64,000 nt of DNA from Rhabdobacter roseus. GTDB taxonomy: Bacteria > Bacteroidota > Bacteroidia > Cytophagales > Spirosomataceae. Location of the stretch: NCBI RefSeq assembly GCF_014202275.1, contig NZ_JACHGF010000009.1, forward strand, positions 124,001 to 188,000. Reading direction: 5' to 3'. Shown piece after piece: positions 33,308 through 41,454 of the stretch (within the stretch, counting starts at the first letter, position 1; the number at the start of each line of letters is the position of its first letter). The notes below the pieces were generated by a model, which was given only the letters and a program-made list of their open reading frames with translations, was not told where the DNA came from and ran no database searches. A program made the translations under genes and the position numbers.

Positions 33308-35030
33308 TACTTCAAAAAAAATGAAAAACATATTCAACCGTAGTTTATTGATACTTTCCCTTTTATTCATTGGGTCGGCATGTAGTGAGTCGTACCTTGA
33401 TGAAGTGCCTCTGGATCGGTTTAGTCCGGAAAACCTGCTGACCAGTGCGGCCGGTTACGATGCCGTGGTCGTTTCCCTGTATGAGGGAGCCCGTCGGGAA
33501 CACATCATCGCCTCCAACAATTTCGAATACATGACCGTGGGCACCGACCAGACCCAGTGGGGAAGGAACGATGCCCGTGGTAACAAGGATTATCGTCTGC
33601 TCAATTCCAGCCTGGACGCGACCATCATTTACTGGGACTGGGCGTTTAAAGAAATGATCGTAAAAGCCAACCTGATTCTCGAAAATATCGATAGTCCTGC
33701 GCTGGAGATCTCAGAGGCGGAAAGGAATAATATCAAGGGACAGGCTTTATTTTTCAGAGGGTATACCTATAATTTTTTAGCCAATATTTATGGCGGCGTA
33801 CCGCTGGTAAAGGAGCGGATCACGGTACCTAAGTTTGATTTTGTGCGTGATAGCCGGGCCGACGTGCTGGCCTTCGCCGCGGGGGATCTGGAGATGGCGA
33901 GCCAACTGTTGCCAACCCAGGTACCCGATGGCAGAATTCCCAGGGCTGCGGCTTTTCATTTATTGAGCGAGGTTTACATTTCGCTTGGTATGGAGAAGAA
34001 AGACCCCAGCTTTTATGACAAATCCATTGCCGCCGCCACGAAGGTGATCAGCAAGGAAGCGGGTGACTACCAGATCATGACTGCACGCTTTGGACCGGCA
34101 GCTTCAAGACCCGGCGATGTATTTTCTGATATTTTTGCCGAAGGGCAGATCAACTGGTCACAGGGAAATAAGGAAGTAATGTGGGCGTGGCAGTTCGAAA
34201 ACTTTACCATCGGCGGTAGCTTTTCGGCCTCATCGGCCAACAATAGCATCCGGTACTGGGGTCCTGAGTATGACCGGACCCAGTCTCCCAATGGTAGGCT
34301 TAACCTGCCTTCGGATAGCTTGGGAAGAGGGATCGGGGTAAATTCACCCACCAACTACCTGAAATATGATATTTGGAAGATTGATCCAAACGATATGCGC
34401 AACTCTCAATACAACATTCAACGGGTATTTTATTATAACAACCCGGCTGATCCGGAATATTTTAGGAAGCCCATTATAGCCAGAAAAGCCGCTAATGGTA
34501 AACTGTATACGGTTAGAAATGACGGAACCCTCACCAATTTTGAACTGGACACGCTGCGCATGTACTATCCGTATTACAGAAAAGTCGAAGGTACTCCAGT
34601 CGGCAATAATGTTCTAAGCGGAAACAGTGTTAAAGATTTCAGCCGGATGCGCGTGGCCGAAACCTATTTGTATCGCGCCGAAGCCTATTTAAGAAAAGGA
34701 GATCTGGCCAAAGCGGCCGATGACATCAACGTAGTGAGAAGCCGGGCCAAGGCGAAATTAATTACGAGTGCAGAGGTTACGGAGGACTTTATACTCGACG
34801 AGCGTTCGAGAGAGCTGGTTGTAGAAGAGCCCCGGTTAAGAACGCTCATCCGGATGGGAAGACTTGTGGATCGGGTAAAGAAATATAACTCGTTGCCTTC
34901 TGTACCCAACGGACCTTCTTCGGGCGGTACGATCCAGGATTTCAACAGATTCTGGCCGATACCTCAAAAAGTCATAGACGCCAACACGGGGGCGAAATTC
35001 GAGCAGAATCCTGGCTATTTATAAAAGGAA
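30720..35030 (+). other. Composition-shift segment: foreign plug/barrel of SusC plus SusD
   Basis: From just after the TonB-box region of the STN-SusC to the end of its SusD, GC falls by eye to about 40-48% in many lines. A/T-ending codons (AAT, GAT, ATT, AAA) become common, and I count about 19 GTAC tetramers in 4.3 kb (about 1 per 227 bp, near chance). Flanking genes have one per 70-100 bp. The boundary at 35.03 kb coincides with the end of susD; the next gene is native-like again. I infer replacement of the transport module by homologous recombination through the conserved TonB-box/plug coding sequence. Confidence 0.65.
33321..35024 (+). CDS. SusD/RagB family lipoprotein (foreign composition)
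   Basis: This protein of 567 residues starts at ATG 33321, 13 bp after susC. The lipobox is FIGSAC (C21) and the usual start CSESYLDEVPLDRFSPENLL follows. Core signatures are KGQALFFRGYTYNFLANIYGGVPLVKE, MRVAETYLYRAEAYLRKGDLAKAADDINVVRSRAK and LDERSRELVVEEPRLRTLIRMGRL. It lies wholly within the low-motif, AT-richer segment, so it was probably acquired together with the barrel of its SusC partner, as expected for a co-adapted pair. Confidence 0.95.
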   Translation: MKNIFNRSLLILSLLFIGSACSESYLDEVPLDRFSPENLLTSAAGYDAVVVSLYEGARREHIIASNNFEYMTVGTDQTQWGRNDARGNKDYRLLNSSLDATIIYWDWAFKEMIVKANLILENIDSPALEISEAERNNIKGQALFFRGYTYNFLANIYGGVPLVKERITVPKFDFVRDSRADVLAFAAGDLEMASQLLPTQVPDGRIPRAAAFHLLSEVYISLGMEKKDPSFYDKSIAAATKVISKEAGDYQIMTARFGPAASRPGDVFSDIFAEGQINWSQGNKEVMWAWQFENFTIGGSFSASSANNSIRYWGPEYDRTQSPNGRLNLPSDSLGRGIGVNSPTNYLKYDIWKIDPNDMRNSQYNIQRVFYYNNPADPEYFRKPIIARKAANGKLYTVRNDGTLTNFELDTLRMYYPYYRKVEGTPVGNNVLSGNSVKDFSRMRVAETYLYRAEAYLRKGDLAKAADDINVVRSRAKAKLITSAEVTEDFILDERSRELVVEEPRLRTLIRMGRLVDRVKKYNSLPSVPNGPSSGGTIQDFNRFWPIPQKVIDANTGAKFEQNPGYL

Positions 35031-35119
35031 CAATCTTCAATCGATTGCTTTCTGCCAAGGGTAGTTTGAGCACGCAAAGTCATTTTAATTAGTAAGTAGT
35101 TACTCTATCCAACATTCCC

Positions 35120-38100
35120 ATGAACCGAAGAGAATTCCTAAACCTCAGTATACCCGCCACCGGAGCCGTGTTGGCCGCCTCGGGCTTCATCAGCCCGCAG
35201 GCACTGCGCGACATCAACCGGCAGTTTTCGGGCCCAAGTACTTTCGACACCTACGACCTCATCATCAACGGCGCGGGCCTGGCGGGGTACTTTGCGGCCC
35301 TCGAGGGCGTGCGCCAGGGCAAAAAGGTACTTATCGTTGATAAACGCACCAGCCCCGGCTACGACCTGGCCGGTAAAGGAAAACTGTGGTTGGGCCTCGG
35401 AAAGCAGGGCGAAGGCGTGGCCAAACTACCCGCCGGACTGGCGGAGGTACTTCTACCCGCCGAGGAAAAAACCGAGCTGCAAAACGCCAGAGGCAGCGGC
35501 TACGGGGCCAGCCAGTTTGGTGACGAGGTACTTCTCTTTTCGGGTAGTGTGCGCAAAGGATTGCTCCGCAACCTACTTACCAACCAAGTAGATGTGCTGC
35601 TCATGACGGATGTCTGCGGACTCCTTACCGACAGCGACAGCGTGCAGGGCGTACTGGTGGCTTGTAAGCACGGCTTGTACAGCATCAAGGGCCGCAGCTT
35701 CATCGACGCCTCCGATAACCTGCTGTTTAGTCGGCAGCTCCTGGGCGCGCCCTACCAGATCGCGCGGGCGGGGTTTGTACTGGAAGTCATGAAGGCCGAC
35801 AACCCGCAGCAGCGGGAGGTAAAGGTGGGCCAGGACTTCGGGCTGCACCAGAACCGCCTCTTGTTCCATCCGGGCAAGCGCTCGGCTGACCAGCTGTTCA
35901 TGGAGTTTGAATTCCCGGTTCCGTCTCAGAATCTGGACGAGATCGAGCACCAAGCCAAACTGATTTCGGCCCGGCTGGGTCGGGAGCTCAAAAAGGTGGA
36001 TCGTAGCCTGGCCAAAGCCCAGATCAACCAGTTTGCGCTGGAAACGTCGCTGTACTTGGCCGACGAATCTTTGCCCCAAACGAAGCTGAAAGGACATTAC
36101 CTACTGCCCGGCGTTACAAGTACCCTTACGCCCGACGCCCTCCAACAACTGGAAGCAGCGGCCAAGGCACTGGTGGGTAAGCTCCAATACACCAAAAGTA
36201 CCAAGCCCAAAACCTTACTCACCATCGGTGCCAGCATCCCGGTCAGTAGTCTGAAGCTTTCGGGCCTCGACGAGCCGGGACTCACGGTTCCGCTCCAGCG
36301 GGTACTTTTCGACTTTGAGAAGCTAGTTAAGGCCAAGGAGCAATGCCAGGTACTGGTGGCCGGTGGCGGTACGGCCGGGGCCATGGCGGCCCTGGGCGCG
36401 GCCGAAAAAGGAGCCAATACCATCGTGGTGGATTATTTCAATAACCTGGGCGGCACCAAAACCATGGGCGGCGTGATGGGCTACTACCACGGCGTGAAGG
36501 ACAACCTGTTTTTCAAAAAGCACAACGACGAGGCCGAACGCGTGGCGTTTGAAGCCAACATGAACAAGAAGATCGGCCGGAAGCTCTACCACCTCCAGAG
36601 CTTGCGCGAGGCGGGCGGGCAGTTTCGGGCGGGGGCCATTCTGTGCGGCGCGCTCGTGGATGGCAACCGCGTCAACGGCGTGCTGATCTGTCGCCACGGG
36701 CAGCTGGAGCTCATCCAGAGCCACGTGACCATCGATGCCACCGGCGACGGCGACGTGGCGGCCTTTGCCGGGGCGGAGTACAGCATCGGAAGTACCCGCC
36801 TGGGCGACACCCAGAACTACAGCCAGTGGGACGTGGGTGCGCCGGGCAAACTACCCTCCGCCACCAACCGCGACTACGACATCATCGACATCACCAAGAT
36901 CACCGAGCTGCAGCGGGGCCTGTTCCTCTCGCACTACGAAGCCCACCACTACGACTTCCACCCGTTCCTGACCGTGCGGGAGTCGCGGCGGGTGGAAGGG
37001 ATGCACGTGCTGGACCTGATCGACTGCGCCGAAGGTACCCACTTCACCGATGTGATTGCCCTGGCCAGCAGCGACTTCGACCCGCACAACATCGGTAGTT
37101 CGGAGTATACCAAGTGTGGCTTTCTGTTGCCCCACTCCAACGACATCACCGTGGAGGTACCTTACCGCTGCCTGGTACCCAAGCGCCTCGACGGCCTGCT
37201 GCTCTCCGGCCGCGGCTACAGCCAAACCCACAACGCCCTGCAGTTTACGCGCATGACCGCCGACCTGATCGTGCTGGGGTACCTGACCGGCCAGATCGCC
37301 GCCGACCTGGCCTGGACCAAAACCGAACCCCGCCGGTACGACTTATCTCGCCTGCAAAAAGAATGGGTGGCGCAGGGGTACTTGCCCGCCAGCTACGCCA
37401 ACAAGAAGGCGGGTGATCTGCGCAGTGACGCTACCGAAATCCGGCGTCGGGTGAACCAGCTGGCCCAGGGTGCGCAAGAGTACCTCTACGAGTGCAGCCG
37501 CATTCCGAAAGAAAAAGCCCTGCCGGTATTGACCGAGGTATTTGAAAAAACCACCCAACCCGTTGGGAAGCTGCTGCTGGCTAAATCCCTGGCCTGGTTT
37601 GGCGACGCGCGCGGCGTGACGCTCATCGAGGACGAGCTGCGCAAACTTTTTGCCGAAGAGCAAGCCGAAGGCTACCCCGGTGGCTACATCGACGACTACG
37701 ACTCGATCCGGGGCCGGGAGAAAAACCAGCTGGAGGGCCATTTCTGGCGCATCAACCAGAACATCGCGCTGCTGGCCATGGCGGGTAGCGCCCAGCCCAA
37801 CGCTACCATCCGGCACATCATCGAGCATACGGCCTCGGGCGGCGGGTTTGTCGAGCGCACCAACGACTACTACAACGGCCGCATCGACCTCAAGTTTGTA
37901 CCCTTCTACAACCGCATCCTCAACCTTTGCTTCTACGCCGAGCGGGTACCTGATGCCGCTTTTATCCCGGCCTTTGAAAAGCTCCTGACCGACCAAAACA
38001 TCCAAGGCTACCGCACCCAGGACTACGACCAGGTACGCTGGCGGGTCTACGGGGCCAATCTGGAGCTGGCTCTGGCGGCGGCTATGGCGCGCTGCGGCTC

Positions 38101-38293
38101 CAAAACGGGCTACGCCATGCTGGCCGACTACCTCAACGATATTCATTATACGTTCAAACAGTTTGCTTCGGCCGAGCTACGTACCCTGACCCAGGCCAAC
38201 CACGGCTACGACGCCGAGGCCTGGAAAAAGCACGTGGCCAAACTACCCTACCCGCGTCCGGCCCAGAAGCTCGTCAAGGCGGTGGAGGTTTAA
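35120..38293 (+). CDS. Tat-exported FAD-dependent oxidoreductase with two dinucleotide-binding folds
   Basis: This protein of 1057 residues has a Tat-like start (MNRREFLNLSIPATGAVLAASGF). Two FAD-binding Rossmann motifs are visible: GAGLAG at 51-56 followed by an acidic strand end (VLIVDKR), and GGGTAG at 415-420 followed by ANTIVVDYFNNLGGTKTMGG, the signature of the FAD-dependent oxidoreductase family PF12831. The last 300 residues are helical, HEAT-like. The N-terminal copy may be a degenerate duplicate or a genuine second flavin domain. It is native in composition and co-directional with the upstream Sus genes. The substrate is unknown; a glycan-derived alcohol or acid is plausible. Confidence 0.85.
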   Translation: MNRREFLNLSIPATGAVLAASGFISPQALRDINRQFSGPSTFDTYDLIINGAGLAGYFAALEGVRQGKKVLIVDKRTSPGYDLAGKGKLWLGLGKQGEGVAKLPAGLAEVLLPAEEKTELQNARGSGYGASQFGDEVLLFSGSVRKGLLRNLLTNQVDVLLMTDVCGLLTDSDSVQGVLVACKHGLYSIKGRSFIDASDNLLFSRQLLGAPYQIARAGFVLEVMKADNPQQREVKVGQDFGLHQNRLLFHPGKRSADQLFMEFEFPVPSQNLDEIEHQAKLISARLGRELKKVDRSLAKAQINQFALETSLYLADESLPQTKLKGHYLLPGVTSTLTPDALQQLEAAAKALVGKLQYTKSTKPKTLLTIGASIPVSSLKLSGLDEPGLTVPLQRVLFDFEKLVKAKEQCQVLVAGGGTAGAMAALGAAEKGANTIVVDYFNNLGGTKTMGGVMGYYHGVKDNLFFKKHNDEAERVAFEANMNKKIGRKLYHLQSLREAGGQFRAGAILCGALVDGNRVNGVLICRHGQLELIQSHVTIDATGDGDVAAFAGAEYSIGSTRLGDTQNYSQWDVGAPGKLPSATNRDYDIIDITKITELQRGLFLSHYEAHHYDFHPFLTVRESRRVEGMHVLDLIDCAEGTHFTDVIALASSDFDPHNIGSSEYTKCGFLLPHSNDITVEVPYRCLVPKRLDGLLLSGRGYSQTHNALQFTRMTADLIVLGYLTGQIAADLAWTKTEPRRYDLSRLQKEWVAQGYLPASYANKKAGDLRSDATEIRRRVNQLAQGAQEYLYECSRIPKEKALPVLTEVFEKTTQPVGKLLLAKSLAWFGDARGVTLIEDELRKLFAEEQAEGYPGGYIDDYDSIRGREKNQLEGHFWRINQNIALLAMAGSAQPNATIRHIIEHTASGGGFVERTNDYYNGRIDLKFVPFYNRILNLCFYAERVPDAAFIPAFEKLLTDQNIQGYRTQDYDQVRWRVYGANLELALAAAMARCGSKTGYAMLADYLNDIHYTFKQFASAELRTLTQANHGYDAEAWKKHVAKLPYPRPAQKLVKAVEV

Positions 38294-38333
38294 TTTTATA
38301 GAATAAAGAAAGTACCCTAAGCGGGTTTGCACC

Positions 38334-39407
38334 ATGTACTCCCATTTTCTGCGGCTATTGATCGGGCTTGTCAGTACGCTTCTTTTGCGTACTGACCCCG
38401 TTTTTTTTCGGAGTAATGCCCTGCAAAACCTCTCGCTCACGCCGCTGCCCGGCGAGTACTTCATCCGGGACGACGAAAACGAGCAGGTACCCGTGGTAGC
38501 CCTCAAAGACGCTCAGGGAATACTGTACTGGTACCGGCGCGTCGACACCGAGGTATGCCTCACCGGCGAGTGCAAGCGCGTGGACGTGGGCCTATACTGG
38601 TACTGCACCGGCGATTTCCTGGGCCTGGAAGTCTACCGCGAACACCTCACCAAAACCGACCACAGCAACTTTGGCCCGCAAGACTACGACAAGCTCATCG
38701 CCGTGCTGAGCAACGACTGGTCCAGCCTGCGGGAGTACGCCCTGGCCGACCTTACCGACGAAAAACCCGCGGGCGTGGACGGCGTCTCGGGCGCGACCAA
38801 AAAGGAAATTGCGGCTGAGGCCGTCGTCGACGCCGTGTATACCACCCATACGCTCTGGCACCTGGTACACGTGGGCGAAAAGGAGCAGCTCGTGCCGCTC
38901 ACCATCAAGTACCTCAACGAGTCGGACTTAGTGGATAAATTAATTCAAAGTAACCAAAAAAAGTACCGTTCTTTCTTACTGGATGCCAGCCGACAAAGTA
39001 CCCTCCAGCCAACCCGCCCTCTCCAGGCGCTGATCCTGGAAGGCCTCACCATCCGCGACGACCCTTCCTACCGCCACGCGGCCCTGAAAGCCCTGGCCGC
39101 CACTGACCTCAGCGACGCCTGGTTGCAGGCGCAGCTCGCGCCGATTTACCAAGCGGCCGTGATTAACGAAAAAATAGAGATCCTTCCCGCCCTGAAAACC
39201 ATTCAGCGCTTCGAGCCCGCGCTGTACAGCGCCCTGGCCCACGACCTCGACCCGCAACAGGAGTGGCTGGCCGTGAAGATCCTCCAGGTACTTCAGGCCG
39301 CGCCTACCCAGTCCGACCAGGTACTTCAGACGGCTCGTCAGCTACAAAAGAGCCAAAGTACCTTCGTCCGGAAGGCGGCGGATGATTTCTTCTCCGAACA
39401 AAAATAA
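38334..39407 (+). CDS. Exported protein with covalent-FMN (SGAT) motif
   Basis: This protein of 357 residues has a hydrophobic N-terminus. GVDGVSGATKKE places SGAT at residues 152-155. In RnfG/NqrC/NosR-type FMN-binding domains the threonine of (S/T)GAT carries FMN through a phosphoester bond. The residues before it (LTDEKPAGVDG) also fit that domain. The second half is helical, like HEAT repeats. It lies 40 bp after the FAD oxidoreductase gene on the same strand. Pairing as an electron-transfer partner is inference. A matching flavin transferase (ApbE) is not in the window. Confidence 0.6.
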   Translation: MYSHFLRLLIGLVSTLLLRTDPVFFRSNALQNLSLTPLPGEYFIRDDENEQVPVVALKDAQGILYWYRRVDTEVCLTGECKRVDVGLYWYCTGDFLGLEVYREHLTKTDHSNFGPQDYDKLIAVLSNDWSSLREYALADLTDEKPAGVDGVSGATKKEIAAEAVVDAVYTTHTLWHLVHVGEKEQLVPLTIKYLNESDLVDKLIQSNQKKYRSFLLDASRQSTLQPTRPLQALILEGLTIRDDPSYRHAALKALAATDLSDAWLQAQLAPIYQAAVINEKIEILPALKTIQRFEPALYSALAHDLDPQQEWLAVKILQVLQAAPTQSDQVLQTARQLQKSQSTFVRKAADDFFSEQK

Positions 39408-39612
39408 CCAGGGTACTTTTCCCATTCCGGCGTCTTCTCATCGGCCACTTTATGCGCCCAGCAGGTACTTTACCCAGGTACTTGCGGCTTTCCTTTGCGC
39501 CCACCCAAGTACCCTTCAAGTACCTGCCCAGCTCCTTACGGCGCACCGCGCCGATTTTTCATGAATTTTCTGAAAATAATTACAAAGACACTACGTAGGT
39601 GCTGCCTGAAAA

Positions 39613-39642
39613 TTGTCTGGTGAATATAAGGGTTGAATAGTT
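39613..39642 (+). promoter_or_regulatory. Conserved element upstream of ECF sigma gene 2
   Basis: TTGTCT, 12 nt, GGTTGAAT, starting 60 bp before the ATG at 39673; aligned without gaps to 28028-28057 with 22 of 30 identical. The DNA just upstream (39408-39540) holds six GTAC motif copies within about 110 bp and no gene. Confidence 0.5.
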
Positions 39643-39672
39643 TCAAGATCAAGTATTCCAAATCGAAGCAGG

Positions 39673-40350
39673 ATGATAAGTACAAAGCCGTCGGATACTC
39701 CAGGTGCCCCCCTCCCGCCCCAGGTACTTCGGGCCCAAAAGCCCGGAACCGAGCCCCAGCAAGCCCAAAGTACCTCCGAAACGGACCCCGAATTTTTTAT
39801 AAGAAAAACCTTTGAAGCCGACGCCCAAAAAGGCTGCGAGCTCCTCTTCCGGCTGTACTACCGGGCTATGTGTACCCACGCCGTGCGCTTTGTGTACTCG
39901 CGGGAAGTGGCCGAAGACCTGGTGAGCGACCTTTTCTATACGTTCTGGAATACGCAGGCCTACCTCGGCGTACATACTTCCTACCGCGCCTACCTCTTTC
40001 GCTCGGTCCGCAACCGAGCGTACAACTACCTCGCCAACGACTTAAAAAAGGCTGACCCTCTGGAGTTTGCGCACCAGCAGGAGGGCTCACTTACCGACTC
40101 GCCCGAGCAGATGATGGGCCTGGAAGAGCTCTACCACAAAATCGACGAGCTGGTGGCAACCCTGCCGCCGCAATGCCGAAAGGTTTTTTTGATGAATCGG
40201 TTTGAGGGCCGCAAGTGCAAGGACATCGCCCTGGAGCTACAGCTCTCCCCGCGCACGGTAGAGACCCACGTCCAGAAAGCGCTCAATGTGCTTAAACTGG
40301 GGCTTAAAGACCAATGGCTCTGGCTATTACTGATCCTTTTCTCTCTCTAA
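39673..40350 (+). CDS. ECF RNA polymerase sigma factor (FecI-like), paralogue
   Basis: This 225-residue sigma factor is clearly paralogous to the one at 28086 (shared FVYSREVAEDLVSDLF, LPPQCRKVFLMNRFEGRK). Region 4 reads CKDIALELQLSPRTVETHVQKALNVLK. It too has an N-terminal extension of about 38 residues and ends in a hydrophobic tail (QWLWLLLILFSL). It heads the second ECF-FecR-SusC-SusD unit. Confidence 0.92.
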   Translation: MISTKPSDTPGAPLPPQVLRAQKPGTEPQQAQSTSETDPEFFIRKTFEADAQKGCELLFRLYYRAMCTHAVRFVYSREVAEDLVSDLFYTFWNTQAYLGVHTSYRAYLFRSVRNRAYNYLANDLKKADPLEFAHQQEGSLTDSPEQMMGLEELYHKIDELVATLPPQCRKVFLMNRFEGRKCKDIALELQLSPRTVETHVQKALNVLKLGLKDQWLWLLLILFSL

Positions 40351-40406
40351 GTACCCCCGCCCGGTATACCGCTGTTTTGTCTAATCAAGAACAACCCCTT
40401 ACCCGC

Positions 40407-41426
40407 ATGGAACCAAGCGTCACCAAGCATATGCTTTTCAACCATTTCTCAGGCCAAAGTACCCCGATGCAAAAAAGGCTCATCGAAGAATGGCTACGGA
40501 ATGAAACCAACCAGGAGCACTTTTACCAATGGCTGGTCGAGTGGGAGCAGCAGTACCCGCAGTACCTGCCCGAGCTGGATGAGCCGGTGGAGAAGTACGT
40601 GGAGTACATGCAGAGGGGGCAGTCCGGCACTTCCACCCCGGCCACCGAGCCGGAAGTGCCAGAGCTCCGGCGGAGCTGGTTACCCTGGTTAGTAGCGGCC
40701 TCCATCGTTGTTTTCGTGGGAATTTTTGGCTGGCATAACCAAGCCAAGCTCCTCTACCAAACCTACGAAACCGCCTACGGCGAAACCCGGAGCTTCCAGC
40801 TCACGGACGGCAGCCGGGTCACACTGAACGCCAACTCCTCGCTGCGCGTACCCCGTTTCGGCTTCGGCAAAAGTACCCGGGAGGTAGTGCTGGACGGCGA
40901 AGCGGAGTTCTCAGTAACTCATACAGCTGATAACCAAAAGTTTATTGTCAAAACCAACAAGCAGTTCGACGTGGTGGTGCTGGGTACGGAGTTTACGGTA
41001 TTTGCCCGTCCGCGCGGAGCCAAGGTTGTTTTAAACAAAGGAAAAGTACAACTGCGCTACCAGGAAGGCCCCACCAGCAAGGAGGTGATGATGAAACCCG
41101 GCGACCTGGTGACGATCGACGAGCGTCACCAACTCAAACAGGAAGTGACCGAGCAGCCCCAAAAGCACTCGGCCTGGAAAGAGCACCGCTTCGAGTTTGA
41201 CGACACCAGCCTGCAGGAATTCACCCAGGTACTTTACGAGAACTACGGCCTGCGCGTACGCATCGAAGACGAAACCCTGGCGCGCCGCACCCTGGTGGGT
41301 TCCTTCCGGGCCGACAACGCCCAGGAGCTGCTCACCATTGTGTCAGAATTATTCAACTTAAAGGTAGTACCCGACGGCGCTCCGGGCGGAGATTCCCTGC
41401 TTCTCAAAACCCATTCATCGCTTTAA
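40407..41426 (+). CDS. FecR-family anti-sigma factor, paralogue
   Basis: This protein of 339 residues starts at ATG 40407, 56 bp after the sigma gene. Its layout matches the FecR at 28875: cytoplasmic N-terminus (MLFNHFSGQSTPMQKRLIEEWL), membrane segment (WLPWLVAASIVVFVGIFGW), FecR domain (TAYGETRSFQLTDGSRVTLNANSSLRVPRFGFG, KFIVKTNKQFDVVVLGTEFTVFAR) and a C-terminal DUF4974-type domain. An in-frame upstream extension would overlap the sigma gene and is rejected. Confidence 0.95.
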   Translation: MEPSVTKHMLFNHFSGQSTPMQKRLIEEWLRNETNQEHFYQWLVEWEQQYPQYLPELDEPVEKYVEYMQRGQSGTSTPATEPEVPELRRSWLPWLVAASIVVFVGIFGWHNQAKLLYQTYETAYGETRSFQLTDGSRVTLNANSSLRVPRFGFGKSTREVVLDGEAEFSVTHTADNQKFIVKTNKQFDVVVLGTEFTVFARPRGAKVVLNKGKVQLRYQEGPTSKEVMMKPGDLVTIDERHQLKQEVTEQPQKHSAWKEHRFEFDDTSLQEFTQVLYENYGLRVRIEDETLARRTLVGSFRADNAQELLTIVSELFNLKVVPDGAPGGDSLLLKTHSSL

Positions 41427-41454
41427 TTCCTAAACCTACTTTTTTTATTTCTCT

